Origin: a virus
Strand: one strand, 5' to 3'
DNA: 20,706 nt
Virus record (IMG/VR): IMGVR_UViG_3300020183_000558
Location: 1 to 20,706 of that record
Below are positions 10,801 through 17,235 of the stretch, piece after piece; positions within the stretch are counted from its first letter, which is position 1, and each line of letters begins with the position of its first letter. The position numbers were made by a program, and so were the translations under genes. The notes below the pieces were generated by a model that had not been told where the DNA came from, did no database searches, and worked only from the letters and a program-made list of their open reading frames with translations.

Positions 10801-11788
10801 CAGGAATTTGTTTTAATTCTTCGGGTCTGCTTAAAGTGTAACCTGCAGTTCCAGTTAAACCAAAACAATCACAAAGACCATTATCTAGCAGAACACACGA
10901 GTGGTATTCTCCTGAAGACACTTTGACTACATTGGCTCTTTGATTTTCTTCATCTAAAAATGTAATACCATCACAACCAGTTTTATAACATTCTGGTGAA
11001 ACTATAGAATCACATTTTATTTTTTTACTTAAAAAATTTATTATAGTATTAGAAAATAAATCAGAACCATTATATCCTTTAACATTTCCTGGATGTATGG
11101 CATTCCACCAGCTTATCCAATAATCTCCTGGATATGATGTATTTGTGTGTTGATTTTTATCATGTGAATACGAATTAATAATTATTTCGCCTAATCGACC
11201 GGTATAATTATAGCTTTCTACTTGTTTTGCATTTTCAAAAATATCAGGAATAATATTTGAAATCATCAGTCCTCTAGAACGTGAAGAGGTATCTGCTGTT
11301 TGATAAGGTCTGCCTACACTAGGATAATGTGTTATTAATCTGTAGTATTTGTTATCACATATTCCTTGATTTGATTCTGATGCTGCTATTTTTTCTGTAA
11401 GTGGCCATTCTGGTTTAAATCCAAAACCTTGTGGTCCAGACCAGCCACTGGGATTAACACAATCTAAAGAGTCACATACACTATATGGTTGAATTGGATC
11501 AGAATGATTCCATTCAAATGCTGGATCTGCTTTTTCTGGATTGAAAGTACCATCCAAAGATCCGTTTCTCATTATAGTTTCAATTTCTAGGGGTCCTTTA
11601 GGTGGTTTTACCACGCCTAAATCTTGCATTTCTTCTCTTAACCAAAAAGGCTTACCCCATATACTGTCTAATATAGAATTTTGAAATGGAGCACCACAAT
11701 CTTGTAAAATTTCACGACCACATGGAGATCGTGTAACTCCTGGTTTTGGCGGTGGGGTTCCACAACAATTATTGGTGATTGTAAACAT
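4799..11788 (-). CDS. Giant Cys/Trp-rich structural protein with RCC1-like repeats
   Basis: 2329 residues, the largest gene here, between the two hub-like genes. No full-length family is recognised. Residues about 287-885 hold RCC1-like beta-propeller units: SSGEYHSCVLLDNG, NCGLDFTIAVLQDG, GITGWGSNNSG, AVGGGHCVAMLNAG, WAGRRHIVGL, CAVGYDRTVASL, SAGRYHNLII, separated by long insertions. One insertion (688-746) is a Cys cluster with CRNGDCCCGC and three CC pairs. Further C-x-x-C sites follow near 1150-1190 (CDPC, CTGC, CSGC) and at about 1550 (CSSC). By hand count there are about 60 Cys in total. Residues about 1595-1685 carry a beta pattern (LLPGETIMFGRGVQI, GYFYTVEAKGKF) reminiscent of hub proteins. 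The 2050-2120 region is very Trp-rich. No signal peptide or membrane segment. An in-frame stop lies just 6 bases before ATG 11788, so the start is firm. Likely a virion baseplate component, by context. Confidence 0.75.
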   Translation of the reverse strand: MFTITNNCCGTPPPKPGVTRSPCGREILQDCGAPFQNSILDSIWGKPFWLREEMQDLGVVKPPKGPLEIETIMRNGSLDGTFNPEKADPAFEWNHSDPIQPYSVCDSLDCVNPSGWSGPQGFGFKPEWPLTEKIAASESNQGICDNKYYRLITHYPSVGRPYQTADTSSRSRGLMISNIIPDIFENAKQVESYNYTGRLGEIIINSYSHDKNQHTNTSYPGDYWISWWNAIHPGNVKGYNGSDLFSNTIINFLSKKIKCDSIVSPECYKTGCDGITFLDEENQRANVVKVSSGEYHSCVLLDNGLCDCFGLTGTAGYTLSRPEELKQIPVLDINCGLDFTIAVLQDGITGWGSNNSGSLSIPTEFKTNSSDIVKLAVGGGHCVAMLNAGHTLAFDGRSRNTDSDGVIEIWGNSGYRNRLSIRPRIATTNFYIVGNDVKFQATNSIGEQHLIRRGEIIPFWGDRENFFNVVKTYESSVDEFGLPNDPISKEIEFIDIWAGRRHIVGLIKYPVYLSGYDLGKHILNSNDIVHIQDPYTGLQFNPRDSELRFVTIRVFSWGNGMPGDPYNQTIGGELLVRQANPNYLFKLNSLECKVGENNIPMHLLVDEYFDFRRIKYTDTFYGISDTLFLITSSTANHTVFARKKFNNYCQSLYQDDGRIIYRKNGDAALCDIPRGTSTNPNFDQSNTCRNGDCCCGCTDGSKIGNECCEQPRISLSEGASSYYKPEQDYFSCCQPSTEPNKAFQCCNNQYGFMLDGWGDDRFQQLTQIGLKNSQEYFTTPYINKHFVYESNLFGNTDEYFVKCAVGYDRTVASLSVKPTQEEINSGAYTKEQYKSSVYGAGGVGTPEGQDSTGCIPNILNANSGQYQLVNHLSAGRYHNLIIQNPDKPPKIDFPYRGEIDKSSNLNWRFRSTDKADSPLILLRSMGNTADWYQPEFDLNSSSRLLFDLDIKITKYRKEIINGELQNVKKKELHFKVDKTNSSQQNGISVNLIGTRGDQRVKPFTGATCDCVWSDYATDSFKMAGHQGTLLNHIGYDANPDIRNTSESYQWVYFNQLRGSQIEGDAPGGHEQPWRNFESAATKAFNPEYFPTDVWSDGPLKPKINYYYAPANSFTHNIIEVPPGKFPSELSLYCRNKYAYGGNNNIIQNWCDPCFKGITYETAERTGWMGRMGCTGCEFNYNEQLCSGCTFNEYGVWDCPETAPPIRDVYGYRCSANVFGDILPDEIIVSTNQVQKIIPELKNKPLYQKEIVIDPETGEQEIIIWNIGEVTKIKRKTFTFIPYDGPEDRENLKRIIIRSAPVYFMNVKEDGDEYEFSDYQYRSIQGNCSAYNAALNKYNSFGELSTPIEESWPSLNRYLIPRWASLEEDGLLNSWLINKNDTEFLSSTSYTEIDYPLVVVPAHGGDIGPKYNMEGYFDTELWSITNRMDPVFMTEIHSSYSYLLQSAFIPPPRYAYNFMPLVYFSSFSKSRYIKDSIDFEYPFNKNICITGPYKQAVGHYPEFRSDQENVLDFTPPPPGVFFHTKDIAYQNLLQNEKYKIEPLAGDSETGCSSCSIPFTGAKISAWGFDLQNDDIVNAVQEITELTGDIILDKEIGNLKINSQGKNGVWLGIAKDRFTSGGRIIKRLRVMVPINLLPGETIMFGRGVQIDNVSETQLNDGYFYTVEAKGKFEQYPNELGKTIKPNQAKENYEYRWGRFSDECSCNSRISLEDPNYIDPRAIVNTTAKEILTKYQTDPESLTVEERQKLIVGDADTGGIALVQYANCENPITYLESGASPKLAISAGSKQGEIGLGDMSGAWPIWNKSMCGNGYNCYGGGRSFHIGSQGNEILDPLILYSGKGPDTATIWYPVQLTNAVTLCLPIYKLNGTGVRGFWSDWLSNRGHSNFFTTKTNTDDDKDRVAGDIPFEASHPQGWLGYAFVNPTDGYWTTQIGGDSIGDLFQPTYYRGGTECGSEGNIYNTTSGTQFSSMSLWNFIQYGKPTIRENWVEAREDGCLLGIPSSRPMDPKNPEDRTPFPRTQNKKKQILKACCFGENYLNEAPSSVTNSVLPDRYSFNVRKNKYRNLYNAMYRSHPITTGNSSKIIFRKWHGDPFNPNDYTNRLKSTLTPVWADYWWAWDYNSTQCWDGFDWFKNIKEWRHRRWELPLFLGVNKDNIATMFINDPSPECYPETCSGLELFDQSYSGAFGGFKLGWNHRKYDSPVSHVKLNLGSLRWVQSVRGGGSNSASDEIWPPRSCYCSTQSSAPPKTGTFYAMNTSIWFNCYLDAYFPDWGSVILGGGDGTGGATDVSFSVDYSRWNPYFQHLGPGFVFNTDNLRQYSANIVNRTWPS
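9134..10930 (-). repeat. RCC1-like repeats with long insertions in the giant protein
   Basis: This encodes roughly residues 287-885 of the giant protein. The 'G-x-x-H/F-x-x-x-L-x-x-G' units begin near residues 291, 333, 375, 497, 803 and 873. The matching W-G strands are at 351, 409 and 557, with G-W-G-D-D near 757. Spacing is irregular because of large insertions, including the Cys cluster encoded at 9551-9727. More diverged than the gp53 propeller, but the same type. Confidence 0.65.
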
Positions 11789-11800
11789 GATTTATAAAGA

Positions 11801-11808
11801 TATTTATG
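11801..11808 (-). promoter_or_regulatory. Possible late promoter before the giant gene (CATAAATA)
   Basis: One mismatch from TATAAATA, 12 bases before ATG 11788 and overlapping the stop of the 871-residue gene. Similar near-matches occur by chance in this AT-rich sequence, so support is modest. Confidence 0.35.
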
Positions 11809-14419
11809 GTATGGAACAGGTATTATCACACAGGCCATCGTGTGCATTAACCACATCAAACAAGAATAAATACGGTATTTCTTTTTTAGTATTTACAACA
11901 CCCAATTCAATTTCTAAATCAGAACCTGGAGCAGTTTTACTATATTTTTCAGCATCACCATTTATAGTATCAGACAAAGTAATACCAGTTATTCCTTGCT
12001 CACCTTTAATCATGGTTTGCATTATTTCTCTGGGTATTACATGCATTTGGACTATTCTACCAAAATTCCATTTTTTTTCTTGTTTAGAACAATCACCCAG
12101 ATATCTAAAATTACCAATAGGCATCATATTGTATCCTAAAGGATATGAAGTTTTACAATTTTCTTTGGATCTGTCAAAAGGAACAGATATGCCCGGATTG
12201 GTTATAAGAACTTTGCATTCGTCTATGGATTGTAAAATAACAGGATCCGCATTTACAATATCATTAGGACTTAAAGTTATACCAACAGTGTTTAATACTT
12301 CATTTATGTTATAAGCTCTAGTATCTTTAGTTTCATATAACTCATCTTTTTTATCAATAACAGGAGGATCTGCTTTTGTCCAGTCTGTTTTTGGTTTATA
12401 TTTTTTAACTAAAGGTCCATGTCCTTCTAGAGCTCCTTTTGGTTTAACAAAAACAAATGGATATGATTCATGGCCATCAAATTTTATAATTTCTTCTCCA
12501 TTTTGTAATATGGCTTCTGTGCTTTCTCTTGGCCAAAACTCTACTTCTATCCAGTTGTATGAGTAAATACCTCCCGGATCTTTATCAAAAGTTATTCCAT
12601 CTCCGCCATAAATTTTATCTGCTTTAGTTAGTAGTGCAAAGAAATTTAATGGTATTTTTCTTTCACAACAAATATTATTTAAATAAAAGTTCCATTTTTC
12701 GTTGTGTTTTTTGGCATCAATATATTTTTCTCTAGCTTCAGTTAGTTTCCATTTAATATCATTGTATATTAAGTAAGCACCAGCTCCGGGTAGTTCAGAA
12801 AAATCATATTGTGATTGCCAGTATTCTTCTTCCATTCTATTGTGATTATGAAAATCGTATGTTAGACCGAAGACACCGCCATCATAAGATTCTTTATACT
12901 TATCTTTATCCCAAGTAAACCCTCTGGTTCCAATATCTAAAAATTCCCACCAAGGAGATCTATCCGAATTATGAGTGGTTCTATCATAGAATCCGTAAAT
13001 CTCTTCTGATATTCTGAAAGATGACGAATTAAAATCACCTTCATTATTTGTTAATTTATAGTCTTTGCTACTAAATGGTGGATACCCCGTAACACTATCC
13101 CATTTTTTGTTTGTGATGATAACATCATTTTTAAGTTTTAAATTATTATAAAAAAATATATCATTATAATAACTGTATTTAATTAATTTTTTAATAAACC
13201 TGTCTGTTCCAACTAAAACATTTCTAAAAGGATTTCTCCAATTTGGTTTTACTCTAATATATTCTGAAGCCAGTGCACCGGATGCTATAAGCTCCATGGG
13301 ATCAGTATCTTTTAAAACTTCCATAGAAACAATCGTATTCATAGTATTAGTGTTGACATCCGGCCAAAATTCGTAAGTTTTTTCTTTATCTCTTTCTTCT
13401 CTAACCATTTTTGATATAGATTTAAAATTAAATCCATCTAAATCTTCCCAAAACATAAAATCAACATAATTTGGATCTTCTTTTAAACAAGCAAAGTTTT
13501 TTATATAATTAATAAATTGAGTTATTCTTGGTATTTTAGAGATTTTATAACTAGGCCAATAAAAATATTCCGGTTTTACCCATACGTCATTATATGTTGC
13601 ATGAGCTCGAAGCTGTTTTGGTTGTCTATTTCCGGCAATAGTTCTTTCGTCGTTATAATTTTTAATTAAATTTCCAAAAAACGTTGGTGTTTTAGGTTCC
13701 CATTTATTTTGTAAGATGTATTGTTCTTCACCAAACTCATCCAAAATAGGAACATCGGTATCACCATCAGTATCAAGAGGATCTTTGGGAGTTTTTAATA
13801 AAGTCACTTCTAATTTTGGAGTTACTGGTGTTGTTCCTATATCTTCTAAAGTTTCATAATCGTCTGATATTGGCCCTATAAAATTTTGTATAGACTCAGA
13901 ATTTTTTCTATCATAATTTTTAGTTATAAAATCTGAATGAACAAATTCTTTAGAAGCAAACCGTATAGAAATATAATTTTGTGTACCCATACCTCTAGAA
14001 ACTTCTTGTGAAGCTGGATCGTTCATCACATCTATATCAATAATATAAAAAAATAAAGTTTTATCAGTAGTTATTACATCTTCAAAATCATCATCAGTAT
14101 CTAAAAATTGTAAATCAATTTCTATTTCTCCTGTTGTAGAAATACCTAAATGATCAAAAATATTTGTGCCGTCTATTAAAATCAAAGTGCCACTCATATG
14201 TGGTTCATTAATATCTTCAATAAAACTTAAAGAATAAAAAGAAAGAGTATCTGTTTTTTGAGAAGTTTTATTTATTAAATCTATTTCAAAATTATTTTCT
14301 ACATCATCTATACCAGAAACTACGTTACGATCTGTAACTAGTCCTGGACTATTAGAACGTAAAATCAATTTTTTGATTACTATATTTGGAGACTGTACTT
14401 GTCGTGGAGAATTTAACAT
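11804..14419 (-). CDS. 27: Baseplate hub protein, gp27-like (N-terminal domains)
   Basis: 871 residues; T4 gp27 is 391. gp27 trimers form the central hub ring through which the tail tube passes. Residues about 55-125 show the first hub domain: SFYSLSFIEDINEPHMSGTL, then LILIDGTNIFDHLGISTTGE, then I-D-L-Q-F (compare 'I-x-x-L-x-I-x-E-D-I-x-x-P-x-x-S-G-x-I-x-I-x-D'). Residues 291-338 have YKISKIPRITQFINYIKNFA, Y-V-D-F-M-F-W-E-D and FKSISKM, the 'nYI-x-x-x-A...F-x-F-Y-E...F-x-S-I-x-x-M' pattern of T4-like hub proteins. Residues 400-700 are rich in Trp, Tyr and charge and look like an insertion. The C-terminus reads YLFLFDVVNAHDGLCDNTC. The expected last hub domain is absent here and is found in the 352-residue gene. 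ATG 14419 is 2 bases after the gp53 stop. Confidence 0.72.
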   Translation of the reverse strand: MLNSPRQVQSPNIVIKKLILRSNSPGLVTDRNVVSGIDDVENNFEIDLINKTSQKTDTLSFYSLSFIEDINEPHMSGTLILIDGTNIFDHLGISTTGEIEIDLQFLDTDDDFEDVITTDKTLFFYIIDIDVMNDPASQEVSRGMGTQNYISIRFASKEFVHSDFITKNYDRKNSESIQNFIGPISDDYETLEDIGTTPVTPKLEVTLLKTPKDPLDTDGDTDVPILDEFGEEQYILQNKWEPKTPTFFGNLIKNYNDERTIAGNRQPKQLRAHATYNDVWVKPEYFYWPSYKISKIPRITQFINYIKNFACLKEDPNYVDFMFWEDLDGFNFKSISKMVREERDKEKTYEFWPDVNTNTMNTIVSMEVLKDTDPMELIASGALASEYIRVKPNWRNPFRNVLVGTDRFIKKLIKYSYYNDIFFYNNLKLKNDVIITNKKWDSVTGYPPFSSKDYKLTNNEGDFNSSSFRISEEIYGFYDRTTHNSDRSPWWEFLDIGTRGFTWDKDKYKESYDGGVFGLTYDFHNHNRMEEEYWQSQYDFSELPGAGAYLIYNDIKWKLTEAREKYIDAKKHNEKWNFYLNNICCERKIPLNFFALLTKADKIYGGDGITFDKDPGGIYSYNWIEVEFWPRESTEAILQNGEEIIKFDGHESYPFVFVKPKGALEGHGPLVKKYKPKTDWTKADPPVIDKKDELYETKDTRAYNINEVLNTVGITLSPNDIVNADPVILQSIDECKVLITNPGISVPFDRSKENCKTSYPLGYNMMPIGNFRYLGDCSKQEKKWNFGRIVQMHVIPREIMQTMIKGEQGITGITLSDTINGDAEKYSKTAPGSDLEIELGVVNTKKEIPYLFLFDVVNAHDGLCDNTCSIP

Positions 14420-14421
14420 TG

Positions 14422-16338
14422 TTATTCGAATTCAGAAATATTATAATTTAATTCTTTTTTACCGGCTAACAGGTCTTGGTAGATTTTAGAATCTATTTTT
14501 TGCAATAGATTAGAATCAGCATAAATAAATTCTTGTTTTAGTAGTATATTATACTCATCATAAATTTTTTGTAGTGTTATCAGTCTATTATCTTTATCTG
14601 GAGTAGAATAATTAGTTATATAAACAGTCTTCCATATGTTTTCTGTGACTGGTTGTGATTCGTTGTCTATTCGTATTTCTACTGTTGAATTCTTTTGCTT
14701 TTGTATACCTATAAGTTTATGTCTTATTTGATTAACTTCTTCTCCATTTCTCCATATGGATACAACTGTTCCTGTTGGATCGTCTAAGAATAATTCATCG
14801 GTTGTTAAGTTTCCACCATAAACTTTACACACAATTCGTTTATAATCTAAATCTACTTGTGTAACAATTCCAGCAAATCGTTTAGTCGAACCTGTTAATC
14901 CCCTAAGAACAACATGACTATCTCCAGAATAAATTTTATCAAATTGTCCGTATATGGTGTAGTCGGATAAAGTATAATCGCTTTGTGTAATTCCTGTTAT
15001 TGTAGCTCCACTAAATCCTGCTTTGGGTATCTTACCCCAAGCGTACACTTCATTATTTTCAGTTATTGCGGCTGAATGTTTTTTACCTGCAGCTATAGCT
15101 ATAAATGTTTTATTTGGTACATTACATTGACCATGTGCTGTCATTCCCCATGCATATACTGTTCCATCGGTTTTTCTTGCAAGTGCATGATTGTATGTTG
15201 CGGATACTTCAACAAATCCTGTTCCAGATGGCATATTTGTTATTTGGCCGTAATCGTTGGCTCCCCAAGCAGTAAGACCACCATTTCCCATAACTCCAAC
15301 ACAAAATTGATTTCCACATGCAACATCTATAAAAGTTACCCCAGTAGGAGCACCAGTAAAATTATAGTCAACCAGATAACCTGTAGATCTAAGAACTACA
15401 CCACCGTGTGCTCCTGTGTCTGTTACATGATACCATGAAGTTTTTATTCCGGTTGTTATACCGGCTAAATAATCTGTCAGCTCACTATAAACATTACCAA
15501 AAAATTCTAAAGTACCACTACTATTTATGGCAATTAGTTTATCATGGCTGGCTTCTATAAATGTGTATCCGCCTTCCGGGGATTTATATATGGGCTGTCC
15601 GTTTATATCATCATTATCAATAAAAGAAGCAAATCCACTGTTTAAAAGAGATTCGTCGCCCCAGCAGTAGATGTATCCATCTTTATCTCTAACACACGTT
15701 ATCTTTTGCCCAGCAGTTAATTGCACTATATTATTATGATTATCGAATAATATGGGAACTAAAGATTGACCGTAATGGTGCCAATTTTCTAATTTATTTT
15801 CATAATACAATGCTTCTATAGTAGAAGTAGCACGTAAAATACCAGCACCAAAACATTTAATAGCATACGGCCCCATTCCTGTTTCAAAAATAACAGTGTC
15901 GCCTATTTGCACTTGACTTAAATCAACCCCTTCATAGGAATCAATATCTGTCTGTTCGTACAGATTAAAAGCGGTTCCATCATAAGTAATCGACGCCTCT
16001 GCTGTGGAAGGCAAAAACGGAGAAGAATTTGAAAATTGTAATACTCTTGTATCGTATCTTTCAAGTTCTTCATATGTTCCTTTTTGGCCCAGTATAGTAG
16101 TCCAATCAAATGGATTTTTAATTCCATTTAATAACATTAATAACCAATAATAGTTGTAATTTCCATACAACCTAAGCGACAGCTGTTCTGGTCTTTCTCC
16201 AGAATAAACTGTTTCTGTTTCAACAAATTCTGGATCGTCTATACTCAGATTAACCGATTTAAAAATATTTTTAATATCCTTTAAACCACCAGTTGCACCA
16301 AAATTATATGATGTTAAATTGGGAAAGTATTTAATCAT
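14422..16338 (-). CDS. 53: Baseplate wedge protein gp53 with inserted RCC1-like propeller
   Basis: 638 residues, against 196 in T4 gp53, which clamps wedges together at the inner baseplate. Residues 1-90 are a clear gp53 N-terminus, including the LysM-like unit: VYSGERPEQLSLRLYGN, then YYWLLMLLNGIKNPFDW (T4: GSPRPEELANAIYGN, YWVLLMCN). From about 204 to 480 lie RCC1-type repeats, for example AGQKITCVRDKDGYIYCWG, ACGNQFCVGVMGNGGLTAWG, ARKTDGTVYAWG, AAGKKHSAAITENNEVYAWG and SGDSHVVLRG. They sit inside a beta domain that resumes at FAGIVTQVDLDYKRIVCKVY. The C-terminal 60 residues are helical. The start is firm: ATG 16338 overlaps the gp48 stop (ATGA) and an AAAAGGA ribosome site ends 6 bases upstream. 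Product roles: wedge joining (family knowledge) plus an unknown propeller role. Confidence 0.88.
   Translation of the reverse strand: MIKYFPNLTSYNFGATGGLKDIKNIFKSVNLSIDDPEFVETETVYSGERPEQLSLRLYGNYNYYWLLMLLNGIKNPFDWTTILGQKGTYEELERYDTRVLQFSNSSPFLPSTAEASITYDGTAFNLYEQTDIDSYEGVDLSQVQIGDTVIFETGMGPYAIKCFGAGILRATSTIEALYYENKLENWHHYGQSLVPILFDNHNNIVQLTAGQKITCVRDKDGYIYCWGDESLLNSGFASFIDNDDINGQPIYKSPEGGYTFIEASHDKLIAINSSGTLEFFGNVYSELTDYLAGITTGIKTSWYHVTDTGAHGGVVLRSTGYLVDYNFTGAPTGVTFIDVACGNQFCVGVMGNGGLTAWGANDYGQITNMPSGTGFVEVSATYNHALARKTDGTVYAWGMTAHGQCNVPNKTFIAIAAGKKHSAAITENNEVYAWGKIPKAGFSGATITGITQSDYTLSDYTIYGQFDKIYSGDSHVVLRGLTGSTKRFAGIVTQVDLDYKRIVCKVYGGNLTTDELFLDDPTGTVVSIWRNGEEVNQIRHKLIGIQKQKNSTVEIRIDNESQPVTENIWKTVYITNYSTPDKDNRLITLQKIYDEYNILLKQEFIYADSNLLQKIDSKIYQDLLAGKKELNYNISEFE
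14899..15729 (-). repeat. RCC1-like propeller repeats within gp53
   Basis: This encodes roughly residues 204-480 of the gp53-like protein. Six to seven degenerate units of 35-55 residues are visible, each with the pattern [A/S]-x-G-x-x-H/F-x-x-[A/V]-x-x-x-x-G-x-[V/L]-x-x-W-G. The best are the ones ending YCWG (about 227), TAWG (359), YAWG (398) and YAWG (435). The repeats are at protein level only; no direct DNA repetition is seen, so they are old or fast-diverging. In RCC1 proteins seven such units close into a circular beta-propeller used for protein or DNA binding. Confidence 0.85.
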
Positions 16339-17210
16339 CCAAAATCCTTTTGAGATCTTATTATTAGATTTTGTCCGTCCAGATTTAGTGCTGGTTCTAG
16401 TTCGGTAAAATTAAGTTTAATATTAACAGCTAAAGGCCATCGTTTACCATTATAAAAAATTGTATACGGTATATTTTGAATAGGAGATCTATTGATGTCT
16501 ACTCTAGCTAAAACGCAAGTTAATCCTTGACCGTCTAATTGCGATTCAGATTCGCCGGGTTTGGTACTTATACCAAATGTCCATATATCTGGATGAGTCA
16601 TTGTGTAAATAGATCTAGTAAAAGCTCCGGGATGTGCATTTGCTTGAAATGCATTTGCTATTCTAGAAGCAGCTTGTGCAGACTCTCCCGATTTTGCGAT
16701 TAAATTAAATTCAAATGTGTGCGTTCTTCTACAGCCAGGTTTTAATACAGTTTCTGTGTGATCAAATCTAAACACATTACCACCGGTCATAAAGCTTTCA
16801 AACAATTCTCCAGACGCAATTGCTCCCTGTGCCAACATTCCTCCAACATTTTGGAGAGTGTTTGTTTGTGGAGCTGCTTGATTAGCCGGTTCGGATGGTT
16901 CTGGATTTATAGGAACAGTTCCACCAAATCCTGGTGCTGGTTGATTGTTTTGTCTTGTTCCAAACGTCTTTTTTAATACTTGTTCTACACCCCTCATCTG
17001 TATAGATGCACTGTTAGCATAAGGAATATTATTTAAAGTATTAAAATTATTAGGATATGGTAAAACAATTTTATTGTTACAATTACTGGTTACTGCAGCA
17101 GGAGTCCTATAAAAAGCCCATGTACTATAGTTTGCAGAGTAAAAAGTGATCCAAACCGGAACGTCTTTTTGGCTAAGATCGCTTGTATGTGGAAAGGTTA
17201 ATAATACCAT
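16335..17210 (-). CDS. 48: Baseplate tail-tube cap protein gp48
   Basis: 291 residues (T4 gp48: 364). gp48 forms the ring on top of the hub that joins it to gp54 and the tube. Order of landmarks: an N-terminal FPHTSDLSQKDVPVWITF strand, I-V-L-P-Y-P segment (T4: ANILLPRS), a Pro-rich linker at about 88-120 (QPAPGFGG, PEPSEPANQAAP), then ETVLKPGCRRTHTFEFNLIA, matching the gp48 'NRTKVFTWDLTPRS', followed by an A-x-x-I-A-N-A-F-Q helix, H-P-D-I-W-T-F-G-I (T4: NPTVWMVKNFG), CVLARVDINRSP and the final INIKLNFTELEP strand (T4: TLEITMREI). It is the first gene of the leftward operon. No ribosome site is seen before ATG 17210, and its last 4 bases overlap gp53. Confidence 0.85.
   Translation of the reverse strand: MVLLTFPHTSDLSQKDVPVWITFYSANYSTWAFYRTPAAVTSNCNNKIVLPYPNNFNTLNNIPYANSASIQMRGVEQVLKKTFGTRQNNQPAPGFGGTVPINPEPSEPANQAAPQTNTLQNVGGMLAQGAIASGELFESFMTGGNVFRFDHTETVLKPGCRRTHTFEFNLIAKSGESAQAASRIANAFQANAHPGAFTRSIYTMTHPDIWTFGISTKPGESESQLDGQGLTCVLARVDINRSPIQNIPYTIFYNGKRWPLAVNIKLNFTELEPALNLDGQNLIIRSQKDFG
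16345..16351 (-). promoter_or_regulatory. Ribosome binding site of gp53
   Basis: AAAAGGA on the minus strand ends 6 bases before ATG 16338, inside the end of gp48. Together with the ATGA overlap it fixes the gp53 start and shows translational coupling. Confidence 0.75.
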
Positions 17211-17212
17211 AT

Positions 17213-17220
17213 TATAAATA
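17213..17220 (+). promoter_or_regulatory. T4-type late promoter (TATAAATA)
   Basis: An exact copy of the T4 late -10 box, in the 25-bp gap between the divergent gp48 and gp4 genes. It points right, towards gp4, leaving a leader of about 10 bases. In T4 this box is read by RNA polymerase with gp55 and gp33 plus the gp45 clamp. The reverse strand of the same gap has no exact copy, so how the leftward operon is started is not clear. Confidence 0.75.
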
Positions 17221-17235
17221 TATAGTTAATATTAT

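Noticed and set aside
11786-11806. Frameshift or readthrough joining the 871-residue hub gene to the giant gene
   Set aside because: The giant gene's frame has a TAA only 6 bases before its ATG, so continuous translation by a simple shift is not possible.
11772-12314. 180-codon open frame on the plus strand
   Set aside because: It lies wholly opposite the hub and giant gene starts, which have family motifs. Its product has no recognisable domain and the frame is a shadow of the AT-rich coding strand.
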